A stretch of DNA of 20,829 nt from Byssochlamys sp. IMV 00236 (Eukaryota > Ascomycota > Eurotiomycetes > Eurotiales > Thermoascaceae). Each line of letters starts with the position of its first letter. The first letter of the stretch is position 1. Shown here one piece after another: positions 8,037-18,235 of the stretch. The translations under genes and the position numbers were made by a program. Below the pieces are notes generated by a model that saw only the letters and a list, made by a program, of their open reading frames with translations, searched no databases and was not told the origin of the DNA. Where the stretch lies: NCBI GenBank assembly GCA_001931875.2, contig MSJH02000411.1, forward strand, positions 1 to 20,829, written 5' to 3'.

Positions 8037-9720
8037 TTAATTATTATTTAGACCAGAGGACAAATACAAAAATAATACATATGCTTCTTCAGAGATATAT
8101 CTAGTCGAAATTGGATTCAACATCATGAAATTCATCGCCCTCGGCACGAACGGGCAGATTGTAGAAGAGGACCAATTACCAATAGTGACGATGTCGTTGA
8201 TATCAACGTCTGCAGCGGAGTGCAGCTGAGGATGCCAAAGACCGTAAATTGATGCGTTGTTTATCTGAGGAAATCGTACCAAGCGGTGCAACAGGTACTG
8301 ATGGCCACCACATACATCGTGATGTTAGTATTAACGAAGAAAGAGGAGACCCTGGGAGGGAGATGCCAGAAGGGAGGGACGTTTTTGCAGGGACTTGGAT
8401 GTGGCAACGGGGCATAACGAGCGGATGTGATGACTGTACGTCTGGTATGTCATGATGATGCGTTGACCATCACGCTTTTCTTTAAATGCGACTAATTGAA
8501 AGAAGAGGAAATGTCGAACGGATTCTGCTTTGATTGTAGCAGTGGAAAAATCAATCCTGCGGAGGTCTGAAGAACGTAGGAATGCAGCTATACCAAGGAG
8601 GAAAGCAAGCTTCTATTGCAGATGTACAATGGGAGTGGAAGAGCTGTCTATATCAATTCTGCGTAGTTCTTGAAGGGTCTGCCCAAGGTCGATGTTTGGT
8701 CGATGAATCTGTTTGGGTGGTGCCTAAGAGACTTAATGAGAGCATTCATAGTTTCGCTTGCTCGTAGAGATGTCAGACTCTGATGGAGATGCGTTACAGC
8801 AGAGCGGAAGAGGTAAATGGTGGAGCCATGGTAGTCTCGAATCTCAAGCGTTTCTGCTAAGAAATCGATGAGATGTGTTTCGGTGAAGGTTGTGATAGGG
8901 TCATTATGTGAAATGGCCCATTTGACAAAAAGCACCTGTCCTCGCTTGTACGACGTACTGGTTGAGCTGTTGGCGAGGTGAAGCGCGCGAAGTAAGAAGC
9001 CAGCAGTGTCACTTTGGCCTGGTTGCGTAAAGAAAGGCCCGAGAACACCCAGGCGAAGAATTTTCACTGTGGTTGAAGAGGCCATGGAGTTGATGATGCC
9101 GTCGTTTGTATGTCTGGGTGAGACAGACAAGTTGGCGGCTGTACTGCCAGAAGTTGGATTAAAGGAAACCAGATTATTGTTGACCAGTGAGGGACTACCA
9201 TGGTCATCTGAGGAACTTGTTCGTGGCGTATTTTCTCGAGACATCGGAGGACTGACGTAAGGGTTCTGCATTGTCCTCCAGCTCAGACTGAATGCATCGA
9301 TTGTCGAAACACCTGGATCCGTTTTTCACGATATGTACTTTTCTAGGAGGTGGATTGTGCGGTCGGCAAAGAGGTATACCCCGTGAGGACCCCAAAGGGA
9401 CTGTATTCGCTTGAACAATTGAGGTTTGAGTTGCCATTGATTTTTAGAGAAAGCTCGTCGAGGCTCGTAATCCACTGCAATGTTCTCTATACTGGAGATG
9501 TAGGTCGCGGCGAGTATTAGTCACCACTTCCATAACATTGTTGCAAGGGACATTAGGCTGTATGACTTGATGCCGCCTTGTTTTTTTGATGTAGAGCATG
9601 AGTGTTGTATTGTCTATCCGCAGGAGCGCCATCGTATTCTTGAGATTGGGAAATGTCCGCAGAGTTAGAAACGCTGCTTCGAGTTTGCGCTAGTTGATGG
9701 ACATTTGAGCTTCTTCGTGC
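8037..9720 (-). pseudogene. DIRS-type retrotransposon remnant (RNase H + tyrosine recombinase)
   Basis: Read on the minus strand from 9720 downwards, several frames give the end of a reverse transcriptase/RNase H (LEAAFLTLRTFPNLK, ALLRIDNTTLMLYIKK, then NQWQLKPQLFKRIQSLWGP and DAFSLSWRTMQNPYVSPP). A tyrosine-recombinase region follows. Its N-terminal SAM-like part is open at 9271-8648 (RGQVLFVKWAISHNDPITTF, IYLFRSAVTHLHQSL). Its catalytic part is broken by shifts and stops (LAFLLGIAAFLRSSDLRRIDF near 8600-8540, then DINDIVTIGNWSSSTI near 8190-8150). A TAG at 9692-9690 interrupts the RNase H frame. RT-RNase H followed by a tyrosine recombinase is the DIRS order. The copy is dead, and its termini and most of the RT are missing. 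Confidence 0.75.
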
Positions 9721-10535
9721 GTCCTTGGAGAGATAAGGGCATTTTAAAGTTTAATATCTCAATATGACTTTTGGGCCATTAGAATGTTCAGCACAGCCAT
9801 ACATTGCTAAAGAAGATCCTGTGTCACGCTATAAACGTTTGTAAGCATAGTGTGAAAAGGATAATAGATATTATACAAAGATTTATATTCTTTATCAAGA
9901 AGAGCTGAATATTGTTAAATTAGGTTTGAGCGAGAGTTTTTTAAGGAATATTAATGTTGTCAACATCATAAATGTGGTCAATGCGATTATTTATCACATC
10001 AGATGCGATAGAGGAATGCAAAGGAGAATGTATGCTCTATTATATAATTATACTCGAGTTATTATAATGATTTTACCAAACACGTCATTTGAACTTTTTT
10101 ATCAAAGGGGCTATTTCAGTGATAATTCTTTGATAAACTTTTCAAGTGCTTTGATTCCTTTGGCAATATTGAAATAACCTTCAAGACTTCAAATAAAATA
10201 CAATTGAAAATATGGTAGTATTTTGAAGGCACTGGAAGTCAACAAATATACCACAGGCATATTTAATGCCTCTCCCACTTTCACCTCGAAGCTATATCCA
10301 TTAAAAAACAATCCTTATCAATTTTCCTAATAGAAAAGAAAGCTCAGTCTCAACATAGATTGCAGATAATTTATTGGTATAACTAAGCGTACTCCTTATC
10401 ATTGTTTGATTAACAAGCAAAGAGTGTTTTTATCAATGTCATCTGCAATATTCAGTGCATGAAAAATAACTCGCAGTCACGCGGCTACGAAACGTAAAGC
10501 CATCGCTATTGCAGTTTTTTTTTTTTACTGCACAG
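9721..10535. other. AT-rich intergenic stretch
   Basis: Between the DIRS remnant and the zinc-finger gene. An 83-codon frame at 9926-10177 has low-complexity, isoleucine/asparagine-rich composition of the kind AT-rich DNA gives by chance, and no recognisable domain. The last 30 bp hold a T-run flanked by gcagt/actgc, just before the ATG at 10536. The promoter of the downstream gene presumably lies here, but no clear TATA box was found. Confidence 0.6.
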
Positions 10536-12477
10536 ATGATTATACCTCAACCACCAGTCTCTGGTCATGACTCACCTGGTGGGTCTGACATGGACGTTTC
10601 TGATGATGAGGGTGAAATTCCTAATCCTTCTTCAGTAACTAAGCATTAAATGTAAAAACATTGCGCTGAATTAACTTTATATTTTGTATTGCCCAGTCTA
10701 CAACGACATTTCAGCCTGAACCTGAAAAGGAATCCTTAGAATACTTTGAAGACGAAGATGAAGATATGGAATCAGTCTGTAGCTACAAAACTGCTCCTAG
10801 CTCTCCTCCACCTTCTGGCTTTTCTCTTTTGGATGAAGAATGCAAAAAACTGACCGAAGCTTTAGAAGAAGCAGAACGTAACAATAGTCAAGTGCTTCGT
10901 CAGTTGTCAGAACTTAAATTACACCAAGAAGAGTTAAAGATTAAGTTGCTAGAGCTTCAGGTACGCTCATCTATAAAGGCTGCAAGAAACAGTAACGCGT
11001 CTTCAAACAATAATGGCGCACCTACTAGTTCCCGACCTACTCAGAGCAATTCACCTGCAAATACTCAGTCTCAAATTGTCACTGTGAATGATGTAGCGCT
11101 AAACTTGCAACCATTGAAAAAGGAATACCTGCGGCTTGATGAAGAAAAACGAGCTGCTAAAGCAAACACAAGGAGAATGAAAAAGGCAATGGAAAAATTG
11201 AGAGCAGAGATGACCGATGTAGAATCATTAAGAAATACACACAGTGAGGCAGCACCAGAATATGAAAAAAAGCTGTCAGACCTACGCGCTAATCTGCAAC
11301 AAGCAGAAAAAGATTATGAAGGAGCTTCAGCTGATTCTGTAGTTGCTACTAATAGAGTTGTAGACTTCAACTCACGGGTAGAAAAACTTGGTGTCAAGGT
11401 TGCAGACTTGAAGCCTCCACCAGTTGATCAACGTAAAATTACGGACCCACAAAAATTAAATTTGAACTATGTGGATGAGTTGGATAAAAAGCGTAGGCTC
11501 GATTCTGAGAATGATATCCCTGCTAAGCGTGCAAAAGTACCCCAAGGTTCATCTGCGCCTACGGTTAAACAAGTGAATATCATGCCTTACCTCTTTTGTC
11601 ATGTATTAACTGCCTTATCTATAGGACAATAATACGAGCCCCCTTCCGTCAAAACCATTTGAAGGATTTATCGTAAGTGTTGTCGAATGTGGCATAGTTA
11701 TTTGAACTGACAGACTTGATTGTAGAGAAAAGATGGTTTCCGTGATTTTAGTGTATGTATTGTTTTAATCCTTCCCCTTTTTTTAGCAACTGAGATTGAC
11801 TTAATCTCTCCCTTTATCATAGCATATTACCACCAAACCTGATTTTGCATTTCAGTCATACGAGGAAATGCAACAGACAGTGATTTGTTTAGTGAATGAT
11901 TTAATTGAAGATCATTCAGTTTTTTTTCGAAAAGAGAATGAACGTAAGCAAGGGAAGAGAACTAGTGTCTCAAACCCTCCAGTTCCTAAGAACAACACAT
12001 CTAGCCATGGACAGTCAAATACAACTGAGCCATCCAATGCCACTCCTTTACCAACCCCTGACAGAAGCCGTGTATTAATTCATAGCCCTCAATTAGCTGA
12101 AATCAAGCGAAACATTGAAAGTAACAGATCACCAATGGTTGATCCTGTTCCTTCAAGTACACTCGCTGCATCTTCAGCTAAGAGCAAGGGTAAGGGCAAG
12201 GGCAAGGAAATGCCTATTGAGGTTGATATCCAGCAAGACAATAGCAATAATGCGAATTCCGTAAGTGAACTAATAGAGCAACAAAACACAGAGTTTGACT
12301 TGGCTTCAGGTACATTTTCGACCTTATCGTCAAGCTGTCGAATCTATTGGCATTGGTACAGGTTTATTACAGGTAGCTAATAATGGAAAGCCTTTATGCT
12401 ACTATGAAGCCAGCGGGGGTCAATGTAATGACAGCAAGTGTCAGTATGCACATTGGCGCGACTTTGCAAACATTTAG
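10536..12477 (+). CDS. zf-C3H1-type zinc-finger protein (Red1/ZFC3H1-like), 6 exons
   Basis: Exons: 10536-10634, 10697-11572, 11625-11672, 11726-11752, 11823-12260 and 12310-12477. All are phase 0, with introns of 62, 52, 53, 70 and 49 bp; total 551 aa. The N-terminus is acidic (MDVSDDEGEIPN, YFEDEDEDMES). Two coiled-coil stretches follow (roughly residues 65-120 and 165-245), then Ser/Asn/Pro-rich low complexity. The last 30 residues hold a zinc finger with Cys526, Cys535, Cys540 and His544 (C-x8-C-x4-C-x3-H; core GGQCNDSKCQYAHWRDF). The spacing and the CND..C.Y.H pattern resemble the zf-C3H1 domain of fission yeast Red1 and human ZFC3H1, scaffolds that link RNA-binding factors to the Mtr4-type helicase and the nuclear exosome. 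The finger and exon chain are seen; the RNA-decay role is inferred. A poly(A) signal AATAAA lies at 12511. Exon 4 is only 27 nt. Confidence 0.82.
11726..11752 (+). other. 27-nt microexon of the zinc-finger gene
   Basis: Flanked by ..TTGATTGTAG and GTATGT splice sites, in frame with both neighbours (encodes RKDGFRDFS). Without it the upstream 48-nt exon would join directly to exon 5, also in frame, so skipping would be tolerated. Confidence 0.6.
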
Positions 12478-12510
12478 TACATATGCATTTTAATATATAT
12501 ATGAGGGTAA

Positions 12511-12516
12511 AATAAA
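12511..12516 (+). terminator. Poly(A) signal of the zinc-finger gene
   Basis: Canonical AATAAA 34 bp after the TAG stop, in an AT-rich 3' UTR. Confidence 0.55.
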
Positions 12517-12828
12517 GATTAGTGCTTCTTATGCGTTATTTATTTATTTTACTTAAACAAGGCAGAACTTTCATTGTTCCTTTTTTCGATTTTATGGTTT
12601 CAAAATGTTGTACATTGACTTTCACTGCCTATAAATGGAATCATATGTGTTAAAGTTCCGAAAGAATGACCCAGTCAATTTTCATTCCGTATGGCTAAAG
12701 CACACAGAAAACGACCCTTGGCAGTTTTTTAAAGAAAAACGTTTTAGAACATACAAGAATGCAAGCACGCTCATTCTTTTTCTTCTTCTTTATTTCTCTT
12801 CAATTCAAAAAAAAAATACCCGAGAACA

Positions 12829-13594
12829 ATGCTTCTGAATACCAAGATTTCACTTGCAGTTTTCACCCTTTTTTATACCCTTGCCCACGCATACAAAAGT
12901 AAGTTCTATTCAACAAGAGTTTGCAATTTTTGTGTTGATATGTTGAGAAGTTGTATACTGTGACGATAATGGATGTACATCTGAAGAATATATGGCTTCT
13001 GATCCTGATCTTTCATTTAATCCTACACCCACCTCTTTCCCTGTTGCCACATCAACTTCAAGCGGCTCAACCGATTACAACGCCATTGTTCATACCACTT
13101 CTCTAATAGACAAGTCTTATGATAACGGGGGGACATCGTTTTCTAATTCAAGTGAATGGAAAATTATCGCCGGTAGTTTAGGCGGCATTATTGGTGCTGC
13201 CGTCATAGCTACAGCCATCTTTGCAGTCAGATACATTCGCGCTAGACGCTCTGATCTGAAACAGGCTCATACTGATGATGCTACCCAAACTGGAAAATGC
13301 CCGAACCATGGAAATGCCAACCAGAAAAGGGTTTCCAGAAATGGTGCATCCCCTATTCCGGTGTGTATCGTACCAATGGACGACGCAAGCAACTCCTTAT
13401 TGAACCGTGAATGGAAGCAACTGATGAAGGCTGTATATCAGCAGGATTGGTATAAACTCAATCAAGACAGTTCTAATAGGCATAAAAATAAGGGCGAGCA
13501 AGAGGATGCTATTAGAAAAGAACAAACTAGCCAAGACGTCAAACTTGAATCTCCTCAAGCTATATCATCTACAAGTAGTGCTGAAAGGTCCTAG
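12829..13594 (+). CDS. Predicted type I single-pass membrane protein, 237 aa, 2 exons
   Basis: Exon 1 (12829-12898) encodes a classic signal peptide: MLLNTK, a hydrophobic core ISLAVFTLFYTL, and AHA before the likely cleavage near residue 22. A 52-bp GTAAGT..AAG intron (12899-12950) joins at phase 1 to exon 2 (12951-13594). The mature N-terminal part (about 23-92) is short, has two cysteines (27 and 32), and is rich in Ser, Thr and Pro, so probably O-mannosylated. One transmembrane segment spans about 95-119 (IIAGSLGGIIGAAVIATAIF), followed by the basic stop-transfer RYIRARR and a charged, Gln/Lys/Ser-rich cytosolic tail of about 118 residues. The architecture recalls fungal surface sensors of the Wsc/Mid2 kind, but no WSC domain or other signature is seen. 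Family unknown. Confidence 0.75.
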
Positions 13595-13878
13595 CTACGT
13601 GTTTGTTTTTTTACATCCTCCTTTAGTTGATATCAAGTATTATGGGTAACCTTGTTTTATTTCAATTCTAAATAGACAGTAAAGCTAAATAGTAAATATG
13701 GATAACCTTTTTTGAAAACAAGAATTGGGGGGAGTATTTATATGTGTGCAATGGATCCGACTGATTATAGCGGAAATTGAATTTGATTTCCTTTTTCATG
13801 TAAAAAAAAGTTTTTTTTTTTTGTTTTCATTCTTTGCCATAAAACCGAAACGACCCTTTGTCCGTTTCATAAAAGAGA

Positions 13879-16800
13879 ATGGAGGTAAAGAGAAAGACTA
13901 TGCGCACGTGATAGTAACTCAAGATACTAATGCGAGATATTTATCCTATATTTAAAAAAACCAGCAATTTGTAGCAGGACTAGAAGAACTTTTAACAAAG
14001 CTAGCCACAGCCCAGGACTCTGATACTATTAGAGTTGTAAAGTATATGAACAGTATACAATAGATAGACTGCTCATATCCTTCTTTCAATAGGCCACCTC
14101 TACCTTAAATACTCAATTCTATGTCTCAGCTGATTGCATTCCAGCCTTTGTCGAAATTATCAGTCGATCACCTCTACACCAAGTTCGTCAGTTGGCAGCT
14201 GTTGAACTAAGAAAGCGTATTTCTAAGCGCTGGCATGAAGTTCCTGAGGCTACACAAGTGGCTATTCGTGGTCAATTGCTGCAAATTGCTTTAAGCGAGC
14301 AACAGTAAGATCTAAACAAAAAACAAAAGGTTAATAACTGATAACGATCTGCTTATACAGTGAAATTGTTCGTCATTCCACCGCTCGTGTCATCTCATCG
14401 ATTGCTCGTATTGATGTGCCTGAAAATAAATGGCCAGAGTTACTAGGTTTTCTGAATCAAGCTTGTACCAGTGGAACAACTATTCATCGTGAAGTGGGTA
14501 CCTACTGCTTGTACACACTATTTGAAGTGATTGCAGATTTCTTTATGGACCATACCGCTCCCTTATACGCATTATTCTCAAAATCAATTGCAGATCCTGA
14601 AAGCAAACGTGTTAGAGTAACAACCGTTTTGTAAGTAAACCAAAAACATGTTGATCACAGCCAGTAATGATGACAAGCTGCTTCTTAGAACTTTGGGAAA
14701 GTTGGCAGAGTTTATTGAATCTGAGGACAAGGAGAATATTGTAAGTTGTATAGATTGTGGAAAAAGAATGATATTCATGTGATATTAGAAAGCGTTCAAA
14801 GAGATGATTCCAGGCATGGTCAACGTCTTGGAACAGTGTCTTAAGGAAAACGATGAAGAAAGCGCAAGTGAAATCTTCGAAGTATTCGATACTTTGTTAA
14901 TGCTGGTAATTACTTTGATGAAACGTATATTCTCCTTTGTGAGTAACTGTGTTTCGATTATAGGATGCACCTCTTTTATCTAACCATTTAGCAGATTTAA
15001 TCCAATTCTTCTTGACAATTGGTTCAAATCGAGGCTTAGATGACTCTCTTCGTGTCATGGCACTTTCTTTCCTTATGTGGGCAGCTGTATAGTATGTGTC
15101 ATGGAAAAAGTGAAAAAGCATATATTAATCATCTTGGTGTAGTAAACAAAACAAGATTAGAAATTTGAAGCTTGTTGCTCCCATTATTGAAGGACTTATG
15201 CCTATTGGAACAGAAGAAGAACCCGAAGATGTTGATGAAGATTCCCCTTCTCGTGTATGTAACAAATATCATCAAGTAATCAGTTGCTTACACATTTATA
15301 TAGCTTGCCTTCAAAGTATTGAACGCACTTGCAACAAATATGCCACCCCAACAAATATTCCCTGTTGTCATGCCTATGGTTGCTGGCTACATGCAAAACC
15401 CGGATGCCAACTACCGTAAGGCTGCCATGATGTCCTTTGCAGTTGTCATCGAAGGTTGTGCAGATTACATGAGCCCCAAGCTCAACGATCTATTGCCTCT
15501 TGTTTGTTCCGGCTTGCAAGATCCCGAAATCATTGTTCGCCGTGCTGCTTGTATGGCTCTTGGATGTCTTGCTGAAGAGATGCCTGCAGAGATTTCAGAA
15601 AGTCACCAAGTCCTGCTTCCCTTGGTGTTTAATTTGATGAATGATACAAACCCAGAAGTGACCCGTCATGCATGTAATGCATTAGATGCTATCCTGGACA
15701 GTTTAGGAGACGAAGTGCTTCAGTATCTGCCCATGTTGATGGAGAAACTCTTGTTTCTTTTGGATCATGCACCTCAAGTTGAGACCAAGGCAACCGTTAT
15801 GGGAGCTATTGGCAGCGCCGCTCATGCAGCAGGTGAATCCTTTGAACCCTATTTTGCTCAAGTTATGCCACGTATCCGTCACTTGATGACCTTGAAAGAA
15901 AGCTCAGATGATGCTCTGTTGCGTGGAGTAGCAACAGATTCAGCTGGTGCAATCGCTGAAGCAGTTGGTGCAGAGAAATATAGACCTTTTGCTCCTGATT
16001 TGATGACTCTTGCAATTGAGCAATTAGATATGGATTCACCAAGATTAAGAGAGAGCTCATATGCCTTCTTCTCTATCATGGCTAATGTGTTTGGTGAAGA
16101 ATTTGCACCCTATCTTCCTACTATCATGCCCCATATCATTTCTTCATGCAAGACGGAAGAAAGTGATGGCGTCAATGTTGGCAGCGAAATCGATTTGACG
16201 TTGGGCGATGGTGACGACGACGATGAAGAAAATGGGTTTAATTTCAGCTCTTCTATTGCTGATGAAAAGGAATTTGCTGCTGATGCACTTGGAGAAATCT
16301 TTGAGAACACACAAGTTCACTTTTTGCCATATGTTGAATCTTCTGTGCAAGAGCTCACAGATCTTTCTACTCACTTGTTTGATGGCGTTCGTAAGGCTGT
16401 TGTAGGTAGTTTGTTTAGTTTTTTGAAAACGTTCTATATTATGTCTGGATCAGAGGAATGGAAAGCTGGTTTGCCTGTAAGCTATCCTGTATCTGAAAAC
16501 GTTCAAAACATGATCAACGTTGTCATTCCAACCATTTTATCCGTCTGGAAAGAAGAAGATGACAAGATGGTTGTCGTTCAGATTTGTACAGAGCTGCTCC
16601 AAGCCTTAAAGCTCATGGGTCCTTGTGTGATTGCTGATAGCCTTGAAGAAATCTCACGTAATGTGTTGGATATTTTTGAAAAGAGATCTCTTTGTCAGCA
16701 AAATTACGAAGAAGACGACTTTGTCGATGAGGAAGAAGAAGCAGAGTCCGAATCCCTGCTGATTGGTGCTGCTGGTGATCTTGTGGCTACTATATGTGAA

Positions 16801-17540
16801 GTTGTAGGAGAGGGATATTCTTCTTACTTTGATGTGTTTATGCCATTGATTGCAAAATACTACAAGAAATCAAAGACAGCTTCTGAACGTACCATGGCCA
16901 TTGGTTGCCTTGGAGAATGTGTCACTGGTATCAAGTCAGCAGTGACACCACATACTGAACGTTTATTGCAACTCTTCATCAAAGCATGCTCTGATGAAGA
17001 TCACTCAGTTCGTAGCAATGGTGCATATGCACTAGGCGTTCTTGCCAGTAATTCACAAGTCGATCTCAGTTCCCAATACCCTGCTATCCTTACAGCTCTG
17101 CATCCATTATTTCAGGCCCAACCTGTACCTAATGTCACAGACAATGCAGCAGGTGCAGTAGCACGTTTGATTATGAGCCGACCAGATGCTATGCCCCTTG
17201 ACCAAGTTCTGCCTGTATTTACAAGTGTTCTTCCTCTAAAGGTTGATTATGCTGAAAATGAACCAGTGTTCAGCTGTATATTCCAACTTTTCCGCGCAAA
17301 CAATTCATTTGTAAGTGTGCATCTTTATATTCTTCAAATACTTTTTATGGAAACTAACATAATTTAACTTAGGTTCACAGCCAAGTTTCCAGCTTCCTTC
17401 CTATCTTTGCCCATGTACTTTTAAATGAAGGACAGCTATCAGATCATACACGTAATGAACTCGTTGGGTTATTGCGCGCTCTAAATGCTCAATATCCTGC
17501 ATTGGGAATTGCTCAAAGCGACTTGAGCCATTTTTTGTAA
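13879..17540 (+). CDS. Karyopherin-beta / importin of the Kap123-importin-4 type, 10 exons
   Basis: Nuclear import receptor; Kap123/importin-4 proteins carry ribosomal proteins and histones H3/H4 through nuclear pores and release them on Ran-GTP. Exons: 13879-13884, 13965-14036, 14093-14304, 14361-14630, 14689-14740, 14789-14905, 14964-15091, 15143-15254, 15304-17310 and 17373-17540. All joins are phase-consistent; total 1047 aa, close to family length. Residues about 27-75 form the importin-N region (ATSTLNTQFYV, HQVRQLAAVELRKRISKRW). HEAT repeats fill the rest (for example LPLVCSGLQDPEIIVRRAA, LLQLFIKACSDEDHSVRSN). Two acidic loops (about 618-634, LGDGDDDDEENG; 792-806, EEDDFVDEEEE) resemble cargo-binding insertions. 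The first exon encodes only Met-Glu; it is chosen because a TAA sits in frame just before exon 2, CCAG is a good acceptor, and MEQFVAGLEELL resembles known N-termini. Poly(A) signal AATAAA at 17591. Confidence 0.93.
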
Positions 17541-18050
17541 AGCCAGAAATAATTGTAATCATCTTAGACTTTTTTTTATTCTACATTTATAATAAATTAA
17601 AACTTATTAAAGCTCTATAAAAGCAACAATGCAGTTAGCCTCTTTTGTCTAAATAAGACATCAATATAGAATACAAGCATTGCAGACAGACAAACAGGTA
17701 TTGATGTATAAAAAGAATATTTTTAGAATAAAGACAGTACTATGTTTATAAAGAAATCGACAATTCTGTGAGAGAAAAAAAAAATAGATAAAGTTTCATA
17801 GATTGCATTTATTAGATAATATGACATATTGCTAATCGTAACTTTTTGCTATTTCTTTGTACTAACACAATTACATGACGTGTGCCCATGTTAATTCATT
17901 AACCTACCATCTTTAACTGCATTGCTAGAGAATCAGCTACAAAAAATCATCCAATGAGGAATGAGGAATACCATTCTCCTTAAAATAATTCATGCAGTCC
18001 ATATATTTTTCAACTCAGGAACGCTTTTCAAAGTCACAATGTAAACAAAC
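17541..18050. other. Intergenic DNA downstream of the importin gene
   Basis: AT-rich, no coding frame of note and no family resemblance on either strand. It contains the importin 3' UTR and poly(A) signal. Confidence 0.6.
17591..17596 (+). terminator. Poly(A) signal of the Kap123-like gene
   Basis: AATAAA 51 bp downstream of the TAA stop at 17538-17540, preceded by a T-rich stretch. Confidence 0.5.
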
Positions 18051-18055
18051 CAAAA

Positions 18056-18235
18056 ACTATAAAAGAAGGCTTTCATTCCAACCTTTTTTTTTCTCTTCAC
18101 ACTCGAACTCTATAGTTTGCCCATTCTGAGATTGAAAGGATGTTCCTAGAGCATCTTGGATGTTGAAGCTTCGGGTAGCTGGTCTTTCCCACTTCGGAGG
18201 GAGAGCAGGGGTTCTTATTTTTCTTCTTTAAATCA
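18056..18235 (+). ncRNA. Possible short transcription unit of unknown nature
   Basis: A TATA-like box (ctataaaag, 18057-18065) is followed by a pyrimidine-rich run (ccttttttttt ctcttcacac), a typical fungal core promoter. A locally GC-richer block of about 115 bp follows, ending in a T-rich stretch. Near its end ctttccc and gggagag can pair around acttcgga (about 18184-18205), and gaagcttc is self-complementary. No frame longer than a few codons follows the first ATG. I do not recognise it as tRNA, 5S, U1-U6, SRP or U3. It could be a small structured RNA or a first exon. Low certainty. Confidence 0.2.

Noticed and set aside
9926..10177. 83-codon open frame on the plus strand
   Set aside because: Isoleucine/asparagine-rich chance frame in AT-rich DNA, no domain, no supporting splice or regulatory signals.
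12635..12838. 67-codon open frame on the plus strand
   Set aside because: It overlaps the presumed 5' leader of the membrane-protein gene and contains homopolymer-derived residues; nothing recognisable.
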